Source: Phytoseiulus persimilis (Eukaryota; Arthropoda; Arachnida; Mesostigmata; Phytoseiidae). Taken from it: 64,000 bases of DNA. The position numbers and the translations under genes were made by a program. The notes under the pieces were generated by a model that did no database searches, was not told where the DNA came from, and was given only the letters and a program-made list of their open reading frames with translations. Every line of letters begins with the position of its first letter. The first letter of the stretch is position 1. The DNA lies in contig CM075101.1 of NCBI GenBank assembly GCA_037576195.1, forward strand, positions 36,704,001-36,768,000. The letters are read 5' to 3'. Positions 36,896-48,125 of the stretch are shown here, one piece after another.

Positions 36896-38887
36896 ATGCT
36901 GTGCGTCGAACTTCCGAGGATTCGACCCTCCCAGATCGCTGCTCTGTGTCGCGTCGCCGGAATCAGATCTTGGAGCTGCCTCAGCATGCCAGAGATCGGA
37001 GAGAAACGACAGGCTGAATTGGAAGTTGATGATGCAGTTGGAGGAGTCAGCGAAGAAGCTGTCAAAAAGCCGAAATTAGGAGAGGTGAGAGAAACCCGGA
37101 CAAAATTGGAGTTTTTCATCGATGGCCCAGGATCGATCAGAATATCTAGTTCCGCGCACGCCCGTCATGTTGACTGCCCCACTCAAACATTCGTCCTCGC
37201 AAACCATGCTCCTGGTTGTAGACTTCCCCAGACTTAACGATGGTTTTCTAGGCGGGAATCGAGGAAGCTGCGGATGCGAATGGCGCACAGGCGAAATGGA
37301 AACTGAAGAAGTTCGCGATGTGTCTCTCCTACTGTGGAAAAGGCTACTTGGGACTACAGAGGAACCCGGGCTGTAAAACGATAGAAGAAGACCTGTTGAC
37401 AGCTTGTTTGAAAGCGGGTTTTGTGACGGAGGACAGTTTCAACAACCCCCGAGTGATAAGCTTCCAAAGAGCCGCGAGAACTGACAAAGGTAAGATTACT
37501 CCCTCGGGAGCTTGAGGGCTAATCGGGCTGGTGCACTTCCGCCGCGTGAAAATGTTTCAGACATCCGTTCCTATGCTTCGGAATATTCCCGATAAAAGTT
37601 GAAACCGTCCACCGCAGGTGTCTCTGCCGCTCGCCAGATCCTCTCATTGAAGTTGCCAACGACGAGAGATTCTCCTGAGCAAATGGTCGAGAAAATCAAT
37701 GAACATCTCGTCGATCAAATCCGAGTCATCGGACTGAAACGAGTGACGAAGAACTTCAATTCCAAAAATAACGCTGATGCGCGGACTTATCTGTACATCT
37801 GCCCCACCTTCGCCTTCACACCTACCGATCAGGTTGTCAATGAGTCCTTCAGATTGCCAAGCGAAAAAGTGGATACGATCAATCGGTTGTTGCAGGTCAG
37901 ACTTTCATGCAATTGATCAATGTTAGGTATTCCAACTCCTCGAGGTGCCCCTCTCGGATCCAACAAGACGTGCTGCTTGCACGTGCGGGACGAATTATCC
38001 GCTCCCTGCTCCAAATACGGATCCCCCTTCTTCCCACTAGATGTATCGAGGCTGTCACAATTTCCACAACTTTACGTCCGGGAAAGCGTTCAACGACCCA
38101 TCATCGAAAAGAGTGATTTTCGAAATCGAATGCGGCATGCCGTTCATGGTAAATGAGCTGGAGTATGTTCAAGTGCGCATCAGAGGGCAGAGCTTCATGC
38201 TCCATCAAATAAGGAAAATGGTGGGGACTGTTATCGGCATCATGAGAGGATACGCAACAGATGCTTTCATCACGAGGGCGTTTGGGCCAGAAAAGGTTTG
38301 TTCTCTAGATGGAGGCCGAATTGAGGTGACATTAACTCCCTCCACTTGTTTCATGGTTGAAGAGGGAATTCAATGGAACATGATTTACAGCTGGATGTTC
38401 CCAAAGCGCCTCCATTGGGTCTCATGCTCGACACTGTTCACTATACCCGCTACGACAACCGCTACGGGGGTGATGGTTCTCACGAAATGATAACTTGGGA
38501 AGAATACCAGGATGTGGTTCATAACTTCAAAACCAACCACATCCTGCCCAACATTTGGGACACCGAAGAGAAGGAGGAGAGGTATGCAGGACCATGAGCT
38601 TCTGGCGATGAATTCAGCTCTCGTTCCGAGCCATTTCGCCCTGTTTGATAGGGCTCTTAACGCGATGAAAACCGGGATACAATGCTTCCTTCGGGCGTTT
38701 GGAATTAAGTTGGTACCTTTCCAGCATGATCACGTGGCTCGAAGATCTGGATTTCTGCTCCTTTGATCTTGTTCGCACTCACGAGGAAGTGCCGAAAGCA
38801 ATACAAGATGCACCGGAGGACGAGGCTCACAGCGATGATGAATCAGATGACGAGGGAGTGGAACATCACGCGGAAAACGTTGTTTGA
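36896..38887 (+). CDS. PUS1: tRNA pseudouridine synthase A (PUS1 type)
   Basis: Six exons (36896-37084, 37252-37489, 37618-37895, 38041-38295, 38391-38581, 38725-38887) join in phase through GT-AG introns of 95-167 bp. The long form has 437 aa. A second in-frame ATG at 36986 gives a 407-aa form. The catalytic block FQRAARTDKGVSAA holds the Asp nucleophile at residue 141 (111 in the short form). Other TruA-family blocks are LKRVTKNFNSKNNADARTY, CHNFHNFTSGK and GQSFMLHQIRKMVGTVIGIM. The enzyme isomerises uridines in tRNAs, and in other RNAs in animals. The 30 residues before the second Met are basic and hydrophobic, like a mitochondrial presequence, as in the mammalian mitochondrial isoform. 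The C-terminus is acidic. Identification is secure; isoform use is inferred. Confidence 0.95.
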
Positions 38888-40529
38888 ACAGTTTGAACGA
38901 AGCTGAGCACAATCAGGACTCCGATAGGAGACGATGACGCATTCTCGATTGTATGATGACTAGCCGTAAGGCTCAGCGGAACGATTCGGTGCGAACTTTT
39001 GTGGTCGCCCTAACATTTCGTTCCTGACAGATCCACTCCACTCTTCGTGGTATTACACGAACAACAGTGGAGCTGATGTTCCGCGACAGCGAATAAAACA
39101 AATGAACATTGAGATTCTCGTTTGGGGTTTTTCGTTCCTTCCTATATCGCGGAGAAAGACATCGGATAACCTTGTCAGAGAGCGTCTTATGCGCGGTCGC
39201 ATGTAACCGGGCGGCACTAATCTGGTAGTGGTGTTTCTGAGAGCCCACTTCGAGCTCCGAAGCTGTTGAATATTCGCGCAAAAGCCATCTGCTTTTTGAT
39301 TCGTCGGCCTGTTTGTCATCACTGGGTGTCATTACATCAAATGTGGAATCTCGTTTTCCCAACCGTATCTATGCCCGGAGGGACATCATCTTGGAAGCCT
39401 GAAGCGATGTTCGAACATCCCGTACTGCTAGAGATGTTCTCAGTGAGCGATTCTCACTAGAGGAGATGTTCACAAGGGAGCACTCACTCACCCTTCTCAG
39501 TGAGAACTTCTCACCACGTCCAGAAGCGTGGCTACCTCTGACCAAAGCTCGGGAAGAATCATCGCAGCTCACAAAATCGGCATCTGACAACAGATCAGGC
39601 CCGCTCATATGTTTATCGATCTTGGATTGCGCAATGGAAGAACCAAAATGTTGGGAATAGCATCACAACGAAATGCATTTGTGTAGTTGCTCGACGAGGG
39701 AATGCAGGTGAGCCTCGACACTCCACGATTGCCGCTACATACCCGGAAACGCTGTATCCGCATTCCGTCAGGAGAACATTTTACCCACGAGTTGAATCGG
39801 GCTCACACACGCCACTGCCTGTGCGGGGCCGTATGCCGCTCTCTTGGAAGGGCTGCCCGGGGCGGTTCACAATTTGCAGTGCTCAGCACATTGCAAAAGC
39901 CAATGAATCAAGGAACAAAGTTTTCATTGCTCGATGTACTCGGGATGCATCATGATAGGGAATCCCAAGGACGAAATCGCGACCTCCGCACTTCGCGACA
40001 CGTTGAACAGATGCGTCGAATGCATCCATAGACGGGAGCAATCATTGCCTGTGCAACGTCTCTCGAAGAGAATTGAGACTGACTACAAAGCTTTTCCGAA
40101 GGCATAGTTTTCGTGGGAATGTCCGCTCGAAGCTCCAACAATTCATTCTGGTTTACGCTCGGAATCGGGCTAAATGCCATTCATCTGGAGCTTCAAAAAC
40201 CTGGGCCGCCCTTATTCCTAGAAATACTTGATCTTGAGCATGAATAGCCTCCATGCGGTGCGTTTTTCTAGACCGGCTGTAGTTCTCGGGAGGCAGCAGT
40301 TTCAATGGTCAGGGAGCTCATTTCATTCAGGTGACCAAGTTCGATTGCTCAATGACTGACAGATTTCGTCGGCGGCGTTTAATCCCCGCTTAGCCCGAGA
40401 CGGGTCTCGTGATTCCTCCATCCAGTTGGAGGGAGCAGTGAACAAGGACGGTTCATTCGGTGTTTTCCTCCGGTGCCGACTCCACAATCGTCCTACTTCA
40501 ACAGACGTTTCGGAGTCCACGACTTCAAG
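38888..40529. other. Intergenic between PUS1 and the V-ATPase gene
   Basis: No gene is recognised. The stretch near 39,430-39,520 contains several short inverted and direct copies of ttctcagtgag-like sequence. The promoter of the V-ATPase gene is expected toward the right end. Frames here are short and contradictory between strands. Confidence 0.45.
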
Positions 40530-43500
40530 ATGCCGCGTTCGCTCTTCCGGAGCGAGCCTATGGCAAGATGTCAGCTGTTCTTGCATAGAGAAGCCGCCTA
40601 CCAGTGCATCGCTGAACTCGGAGAACTTGGTAGGGTACAATTCGAAGATTTGAACGCAGAAGTGAGCGCGTTCCAGCGAAAGTTCGTCAACGATGTCCGC
40701 CGCTGCGACGAAATGGAGAGGCTCTTGACGTACATCGAAAAAGAGATCATCCACGAGAATATGATCAAGATGGAGCCCCAAAACCCCGACGTCGAGATTC
40801 CGTTGCCGAAGGAAATGATCGACATGGAAACCATGTTCCAAAAAATGGAAGAAGAACTCCGCCAGGTAATCTGAGACGCCTTCTCCCTGAAGCTCCGGTT
40901 GTCAATATGAAACATTCCTTATCGATTCAGCAGGAGGCGGCAACGTTGTGGCTCCTTCCAGGTGAACGAGAACGTCTCCGAGATGACGCTGAACTATATT
41001 CAACTGATGGAACTTCGACACGTGTTGCGTGCGGTCGACGAGTTTTTCGAAACTCGACAAGGAGAGGTTGGTTCTCCTCTTTCCATCATGATATCTATCT
41101 GAATTTCGGCAGACGCATTGGACGCAGGCTCCCTCGGATTTCTCCTTCTCCCTTCCGAACCCGAGACTTGACCTTTCAGGGTCTGGAATCGCTACATGGG
41201 TCACCAAGAGTTTCGCCGCGAAATTCGGCGTCGGACTCGGGACCTTTGAAGAGCCCCGATTCGAAGTCTCAGCATGACGCTGAAGCGGGCCCCACAGAGA
41301 GGAATGCAGGAGGAACCATCCAGCCTACGGTCAAAGATGTACGAGAAGAGGGAGAGAATCTGAAGTGAGTCAGTCTAGCGTCCCGAGTGAGCCACCTGTT
41401 GATGTCGAAATGTCTGTATCCCACTCAATGATATCCCGATGATGGCTCCGCGAGGATGGTTTCTCGGATTCGCGCCAATTACTTCCTTCTCAGCCAAAAT
41501 ATGTTGATTGCAGTTTCCTCGCTGGCACCATTCCGGTAGCTCGCTTCCAAGCGTTCGAGCGTCTCCTCTGGCGTGTTGGTCGGGGAATCATCTTCTGTCA
41601 TCAGGTCTTCATCGACGAGGCAATGACTGACGGCGACGGCAAGCCGCTGCGCAAATCGGTGTTCATCGTTTTCTTCCCCGGAGAACAGCTGAAGCAACGT
41701 GTGAGCAAGATTTGCGCTGCCTTCCACGCAAACGTCTACCCCTGCCCGGCGGGCCCGGAGGAGCGCCGGGAGGCCGCTATCGGGGTTTTGCAGAGGATTG
41801 AGGACATGAAGCACGTGTTCAATGGCTCTCAAGATCACCGCATGAAGGTTCTGGCGAACGCTGCTCGCGACATTCGCTCTTGGAAAGTTCAGCTGGCCAA
41901 GATGAAAGCCATTTTCCATGTTATGAACATGCTGAATGTTGACGTCACACAGAAATGCCTCATCGGCGAATGCTGGATCCCGGAGAATGATATGGTGAGG
42001 GTACAAGCTGCCCTCCGTCGGGGGACCGAAGCAGCGGGAAGCAGCCTCCCTTGTATCATCAATCGGGTCGAGACCTCGGAAGTCCCACCATCTTTCTACA
42101 AAACAAACAAATTCACAAATGGATTCCAGCAGATAGTGAACGCCTACGGCATCGGAGCCTACGCAGAGCTAAACCCAGCTCCGTATGCCATCATAACCTT
42201 CCCGTTCCTCTTCGCCGTCATGTTCGGGGATGCCGGCCATGGCATCCTACTGACTTGTGCTGCGCTAGCCTTGATCGCAAACGAGAAAAGTTTGACCAAG
42301 GTCCGCGAAGAAATCGTCGCGACATTTTTCGGAGGTCGTTACATCATTCTGTTGATGGGATTGTTCTCCATATACACCGGGCTGATTTATAACGATGCCT
42401 TCTCGAAATCAATGAATCTTTTCGGAACATCATGGCTTCTGAAGTGGCAGTCGCCCTCTGTGGCTCCCGTTGCAAACAAAACTATCGGTCTCGCTCCCGA
42501 GTCCGACTTCCTGAATAGGCCGTACCCGTTCGGCGTGGACCCGATATGGATGCTTTCGGAGAACAAAATTCAGTTCACTAATTCCTACAAGATGAAGATG
42601 GCCGTCATTCTGGGACTCCTCCAGATGTCTTTTGGTACGTTCCTGAGCCTATCGAATTTCTTACACTTCAAGGACCGCACGAAATTTCCTCCCCCTCGGA
42701 CCAACATGGAACGATTGCTTCGGCGAACCCTGAACATCTGGGCCCAGTTCATCCCGGAAATCACTTTCCTTCTATCTCTCTTCGGCTACTTGGTCTTCAT
42801 GATCATATACAAGTGGAGCCTTCCTTTTGGAAATCCCCATAACGACGTCCCCAAATGGAAGGGAACTAACTGTGCCAGCAGCTTGTTGATGCTCTTCATC
42901 AACATGTTCATGCCTTCTGACTCCTCGACCGCTCCGTGCTACACACAGCCCCTCTACGAATCCGCGCCCGTTGTCGAAAAAATCATCCTCGTGATTGCTC
43001 TGTTTACGGTGCCATGGCTGCTCTTAGCGAAACCCTTGTTCCTCCTCTACTTGAACAAAGTTCACTCCACACCGGTGTCACCAGACTTCGTTCCGATAGT
43101 CCCCGAAGAGGTACGGAACGAAAACAACGACGACAACGCTAGCTCCAGCTCTGCTAGCAGCCGCAGGAAGCAGTCGACGGTCTCGATGCATACCCTCAAA
43201 GGAAACAACGGTCTTCAGACTGTGGATCTGGGAGAGGCTAACGATCAGGAAAGAGGTGCCGGGGGAGGCCACGAAGCTGGAGAGTTCGACCTTGGAGAAG
43301 TTGTGATCCATCAAATCATCCACACCATAGAATACTGTCTCGGTGCGGTTTCGAATACGGCTTCGTATTTGCGTCTCTGGGCTCTTTCGCTGGCGCATGC
43401 CCAGCTATCCGAGGTACTTTGGTCGATGTTGTTCGGTCCAAACTTATTTGCGGACCCCGGAACTGGTGGAGTGATGAACGCAGTGACCGGCTCAGCGACG

Positions 43501-43689
43501 ATCTTCGCTTTCTGGTTTCCGTGGGCTTTCTTGACGATAGCGATTCTGCTTGTTATGGAAGGTCTCTCTGCTTTTCTGCATGCTTTACGTCTGCACTGGG
43601 TAGAATTTATGAACAAATTCTTCGCCGGTGACGGCTATCTCTTCACTCCATTCGACTTCAAGGAAGTGATCTATGCCATAGACGAGTGA
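40530..43689 (+). CDS. V-type proton ATPase 116 kDa subunit a (V0)
   Basis: Exons 40530-40865, 40962-41066, 41180-41364 and 41514-43689 join in phase to give 933 aa, longer than the usual 820-860. The N-terminal cytosolic half starts with the family block SLFRSEPMARCQLFLHREAA, then VQFEDLN and FQRKFVNDVRRC. The C-terminal half contains the membrane helices, including NPAPYAIITFPFLFAVMFGD, and the motif SNTASYLRLWALSLAHAQLS, whose Arg829 corresponds to the arginine essential for proton transfer to the c-ring. The extra length lies in a hydrophilic linker encoded by exon 3 (residues about 148-209) and a Ser/Asn-rich cytosolic loop (about 740-805). The subunit forms the proton channel of V0, acidifying organelles or extracellular space. 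An AATAAA follows about 100 bp after the stop. Which paralogue it is cannot be told here. Confidence 0.95.
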
Positions 43690-45389
43690 GAACCAGGAGC
43701 GACTCTCCCGCAGTATCGGCGTGGATTCACATTTGAGATTTTCGAATTCATAAATCAAGCCCACCGAATGAGGTGAAGTAAGCTGGCAATAAACTCTACC
43801 CTTTTTGATCAAATAATTCCAATGAGATCCGAGCCGACTCTCAACACTCGTCACCTCAAGCTAGAACGTGGTGTGAGAGGGAGCATACTGCAATCGGATA
43901 GCATTGAGCACTGGCCGGTGGAAAGAAAACCACCGGTTCCTGCAACCACAACTGTGTTTGATAGAAGCTTACATTCTTTGCAAGCGCCCACTTAATAGGG
44001 CTATGTCAGCCTGGTGAGCGGCTGAACTTCTTCTCAGAGGGGAGGCTCGAAAGAACTCATGGTTATGGTGAGGTGGAGAGGGAATAATTTTGAGCTTGGT
44101 CAGACGAACTCCTTGGATATACACATTATCGTTGGGAATACGCTCCAGATTCCGAAGTGTGACAGCCAAGCGTGATGCCTGGGAATCTCAATCGGCGGGT
44201 TCCCGACGGAGCTGCCTTCTCACAAATGGCCCGTCAGGCCAGCCAGGACGGGACCAATTGTCCCCGAATGTTTTCTCAGGTCTCGGCGTGTCGCTCCTCG
44301 CGGTTGGCGAGCAGCTCGCCGAGTGGGCTGTCCTCGGCTGAGAAACATTCACGCCACGCAGATGAAGGACCTCTGGAATCCGAAGCAACTTGCAGCGACT
44401 GGATGAGCCAGTTGCCCCTCTTCGGACTTCGAAATGATCGCACGGCAGATCTCTGACCCGAAGAGGAGTGCGGGTATGTGGTATTTAGCGAGTTTGCAAG
44501 CCTTACAATGATAATCAGATGATCGGAGACAGAGCCCATGCAAGGAAAGGCTGCTTCCTATTGCCGTATCGCACGAGGATCACTGGTCTCTCTAGCGAAG
44601 GGGCCAAGTGAAGCATGTCTCCAGATTGAAAAATTGAAACTGAAACCTTCAACGACATCCCGCATCCTGATGAGCCATTTTGCGATTCTGCAATGAATGG
44701 TCATCAGCAGGTATTAACGACAAGCCTGTCAGAGAGTGCCCATAAGCCGACATTTATACGCAGGGGATCGTGGCCAGGAGCCATCCTCGAACTGTACGGT
44801 CATGAAGTTTGTTGTACTTCTAGGAGAGCAATATTGTCATTCGCCTTACCCTTTGTCTTACTCTCAGATGTATCGCAACCAATATTCATGATCGATGTAG
44901 AGCTTCAATCCGTTGTCAGCGGGACGTGGCTCTCATGGAGAGGCAGAACTATGTCGAGTTCAATAACTATGTTCCTTCTGCCTGGTTGAGCGCAGTGCGA
45001 TATCAAATGTTCGCGATGGTGACATTACAGGCGGGTTTCTCGTCACTGAGAAAGGGTACAGATAATTGGATAGGTTTTGCGAATAACCGCGGTTGTGGTT
45101 AACCGATGAGCGCAACCTTATAACCGCGGTTATAACCTCAAGTCATTCGGAGAGTAATCTCGGGCAAGGCGGGGATATTTTGCTATGAGCTTCATCACGA
45201 TAACGTCGGTAACCAGATGATTCTATGGACATGGAACTGAAATCTCAGTTTCTCGAAGACCCACACCATATCTTCGGCATCGGTGAAGCCCCCAGGGAAT
45301 TTTATGATTTGCGTTAAGAGAGCATCTGATTGTAAGAGTTACTGGACAATACATGTACACAACGACTGCGGCACATGGTGGGGAGACTG
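43690..45389. other. Intergenic; AACCGC palindromes near right end
   Basis: No gene is recognised after the V-ATPase 3' UTR. At 45,080-45,140 two short palindromic blocks containing ataaccgcggttat resemble the subterminal repeats of the adjoining palindromic element and may mark its true outer boundary on the left. Confidence 0.45.
43788..43793 (+). terminator. Poly(A) signal of the V-ATPase subunit a gene
   Basis: AATAAA lies 99 bp after the stop codon on the coding strand. Confidence 0.6.
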
Positions 45390-48125
45390 GGCTTTGTAGC
45401 GGTTATTTACCCGCGCTCAATTACCGCCATAACCGCAATACCCGCTAGCGAATTGTGGTTACAACCGCATTTACCCGCAATCTTCAACCGGACTCAAAAT
45501 CGAGAGTGTATCTTGTCTGACGAGCAAATGATTTTTTGGGAGAGCGTATTATCTTATGAGCATACTCAGGAGGACTGAGATCTGGAATTTGGCGCTGAGA
45601 ATTGAACAGAAACAAACTGTCGGACGTGAGAGTTGCTCTCAGCATTCAGCTCGGCACAGTGGATGTGTAGAGACAATGTTCCGCGGAAATGTGATCTAAT
45701 GATATTTAAGCCGAATCGTCGGAAATCATGCGACGATCGACCCCCACGGCATATTTGGTTTGCTCGCCGAAGTACAGACATTTTGCGTGACGGCTCCCGT
45801 TGACCGAAGTTCGTACACGAAATGAGGACTCGACCAGCTATCATTCCTGGAGATCTTACACATCACCTGCAGACTCTTGATGTTTCCATTTCTCCATGAG
45901 TCCAAGTACTTCATGAAAGAGCACTCTACGCGGTGGACTTAATCTTCCAGGCGGGAGGTGCACATCTGGTGAGATCAAGAAACCGAGCACAGTAAAGCTA
46001 TTTTGTGCATCGCACTCGCGTTTTAAGGCATCTATTGAGGGATCGTGATGGAGTTCCCAAGAAAGCGGGGAATTCTGATGCACATGCACATCAACGATGA
46101 TCTCGGAGCCGAAAGCAGCGTTTTGTAGTCGGAGAAAGCTGGAAGATCCTCGAGGGTAGTTTCGACAGATTGAGACTGGTTCCCAATGAAGAACGAGAGA
46201 ATCGGGACGTCGAGAAATCTGAGAGCATCGCGGTGGGTTGGACAGAGTGAAGACTACAACGGACGGCGACTGCTCGTTAGAATCGACTGTAAAACTAGAT
46301 GGACTTATACTTCAACAATGATCGAGCGTGCCCCAGAAACCTTCTCAGCGATGAAGTTGGACCATCGGGGCGAAGATAATATCTTCATCTTCATGAGCGC
46401 CATCGAGTTATCCAGAGGGCTTAAAGAGGGCTGAGCGTGCGGAGCAACACTGTGGAAAACCCTCGGGGAGCAAGGGATGAACCCAGCGTGAAGCGTTGCT
46501 TTGTCGCCACTGGGCGCGGGGATACCATAAACACGGATTATTCTCGTGCTTTGAGGAGCGTTCCGTTCCACGAATTCCGGTGAGTTGAGTGAGCCGATGC
46601 GAGTCCCGCCAAGCAGGATTTCTCCCGCTATTGAAAATGGTCCACTTCCAGAACAACAACTCATGGTATTCCATAGACGAGCCTCCCGCATCTTTCACGA
46701 CTGCAGGAGCCGCGTTCGACAGATTACTGAACTTGAGACGAGAATTCGGACTCGATGAAGCCGGAGGCGGTCATGGCCGTCTTCTCGACCGATGCCTGAA
46801 AGCTTCATCGGGAATCTCCCCGACCTCCGTACAGACCCAAAGAGACTTCAGTCCGGTTCGATTTTTGTTGGGGGAGAACCGTGTGAGGATGAAACCGAGC
46901 ACCCTCGATGATAGAGTTTTTCGGGGGTTTCGAGAAACTGAGTTGTCGGTTCTATGTCCATAGAATCATCTGGTTCGCAACGATATCGCGATGAAACTCA
47001 TTGCAAAATATCCCGTCCATGCCCAAGATTACTCTCCGAACGACGGTTCGTTCGTGGCTTGTTTGAAAGGGGAGGACACGGTTGCGGTGCTCCTCAAAGC
47101 ACGAGAATCATCCGTGTTGATGGTATCCCTTGTCGACAAAGCACATAGCTCATCGCTGGGAAGATTTCTCGGGCACGCTCGATCATCATCAAAGTCGAAA
47201 TCCATCTAGTTTTACAGTCTATTTTGACTAGCAGTTGCCGTCCGTTGTAGTCTTTACTCTGTCCAACCTCCCGATATGCTCTCAGGTTTCTCGACGTCCT
47301 GATTCCCTTGTTCTTCATTGGGAACCACTCTCAAACTGTCAATGCTACCCTCGAGCAGCTTGCAGCTTTCTCTGACTGAAAGTCGCATTTTTCGGCTCCG
47401 AGATCATCTTTGCTGTGCCAGTGGATTAGAATTCCCCGCTTTCTTGAAGTACTTCATCACGATTCCTCAATAAATGCCTTAACATGCGGGTGCAACGCAC
47501 ATAATGGCTACTTTTAGTGTGCTTGTTTCCTTGATTTCCTCGGGTGCGCACCTCCCGTCTGGAAGATTAAGTCCACCGCGCAGAGTGCTCTGTCATGAAG
47601 TTCTTGGACTCATGGAGAAATGGAAACATCCATAGGCTGCAGGCGATGTGTAATATCTCCAGGAATGATTGCTGGTCGAGTCCTCATTTCGTGTACGAAC
47701 TCCGTTCAACGGGAGCCGTCACGCAAAATGTCACTGCTTCGGCGCGCAAACAAAATATGCCGTGGGAGTCGATCGTCTCAAGATTTCCGACGGTTCGGCT
47801 CAAATATCATTAGATCAAATTTCCGCGGAACATTGTCTTCACACATTCGCTGTGCCGAGCTGAATGCTGAAAGTAACTCTCACGTCTGTCAGTTAGTTTC
47901 TGTTCAATTCTCAGCGCCTTCCAGATCCCAGTCCTCCTGAGCATGCTCATCGAATAACATGCCCTCCCAAAAAATCATATTCTCGTCAGACAAGATACAC
48001 CCTCAGTTTTGAGTGCGGTTGAAGATTGCGGTTAGATGCGGTTAGAGCTGCAATCTTGCGGGCATTGCGGTTGAAAACCGCAAATTATTTGCGGTGATGG
48101 TGGTGGTTATTAACCGCTGCTAAGC
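45390..48125. mobile_element. Large palindromic element, hAT-like ends
   Basis: The left arm (about 45,390-46,565) is repeated in reverse complement as the right arm (about 47,085-48,125), diverged by scattered changes and indels. The left arm carries an extra block of about 140 bp near 46,360-46,500. A spacer of about 520 bp separates the arms. Both outer ends are dense in aaccgc/gcggtt subrepeats, a feature of subterminal regions of hAT transposons. Matching landmarks include aagaaagcggggaattc (46,057) against gaattccccgctttctt (47,429). No transposase is recognisable, so this would be a non-autonomous foldback-like derivative. I could not find a confident target duplication. The spacer and inner arms contain peptide-like pieces that may be captured host sequence. 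Confidence 0.65.

Noticed and set aside
41479-42006. 175-codon minus-strand frame
   Set aside because: It lies fully inside the long V-ATPase exon, which has clear homology on the plus strand; it is a shadow frame.
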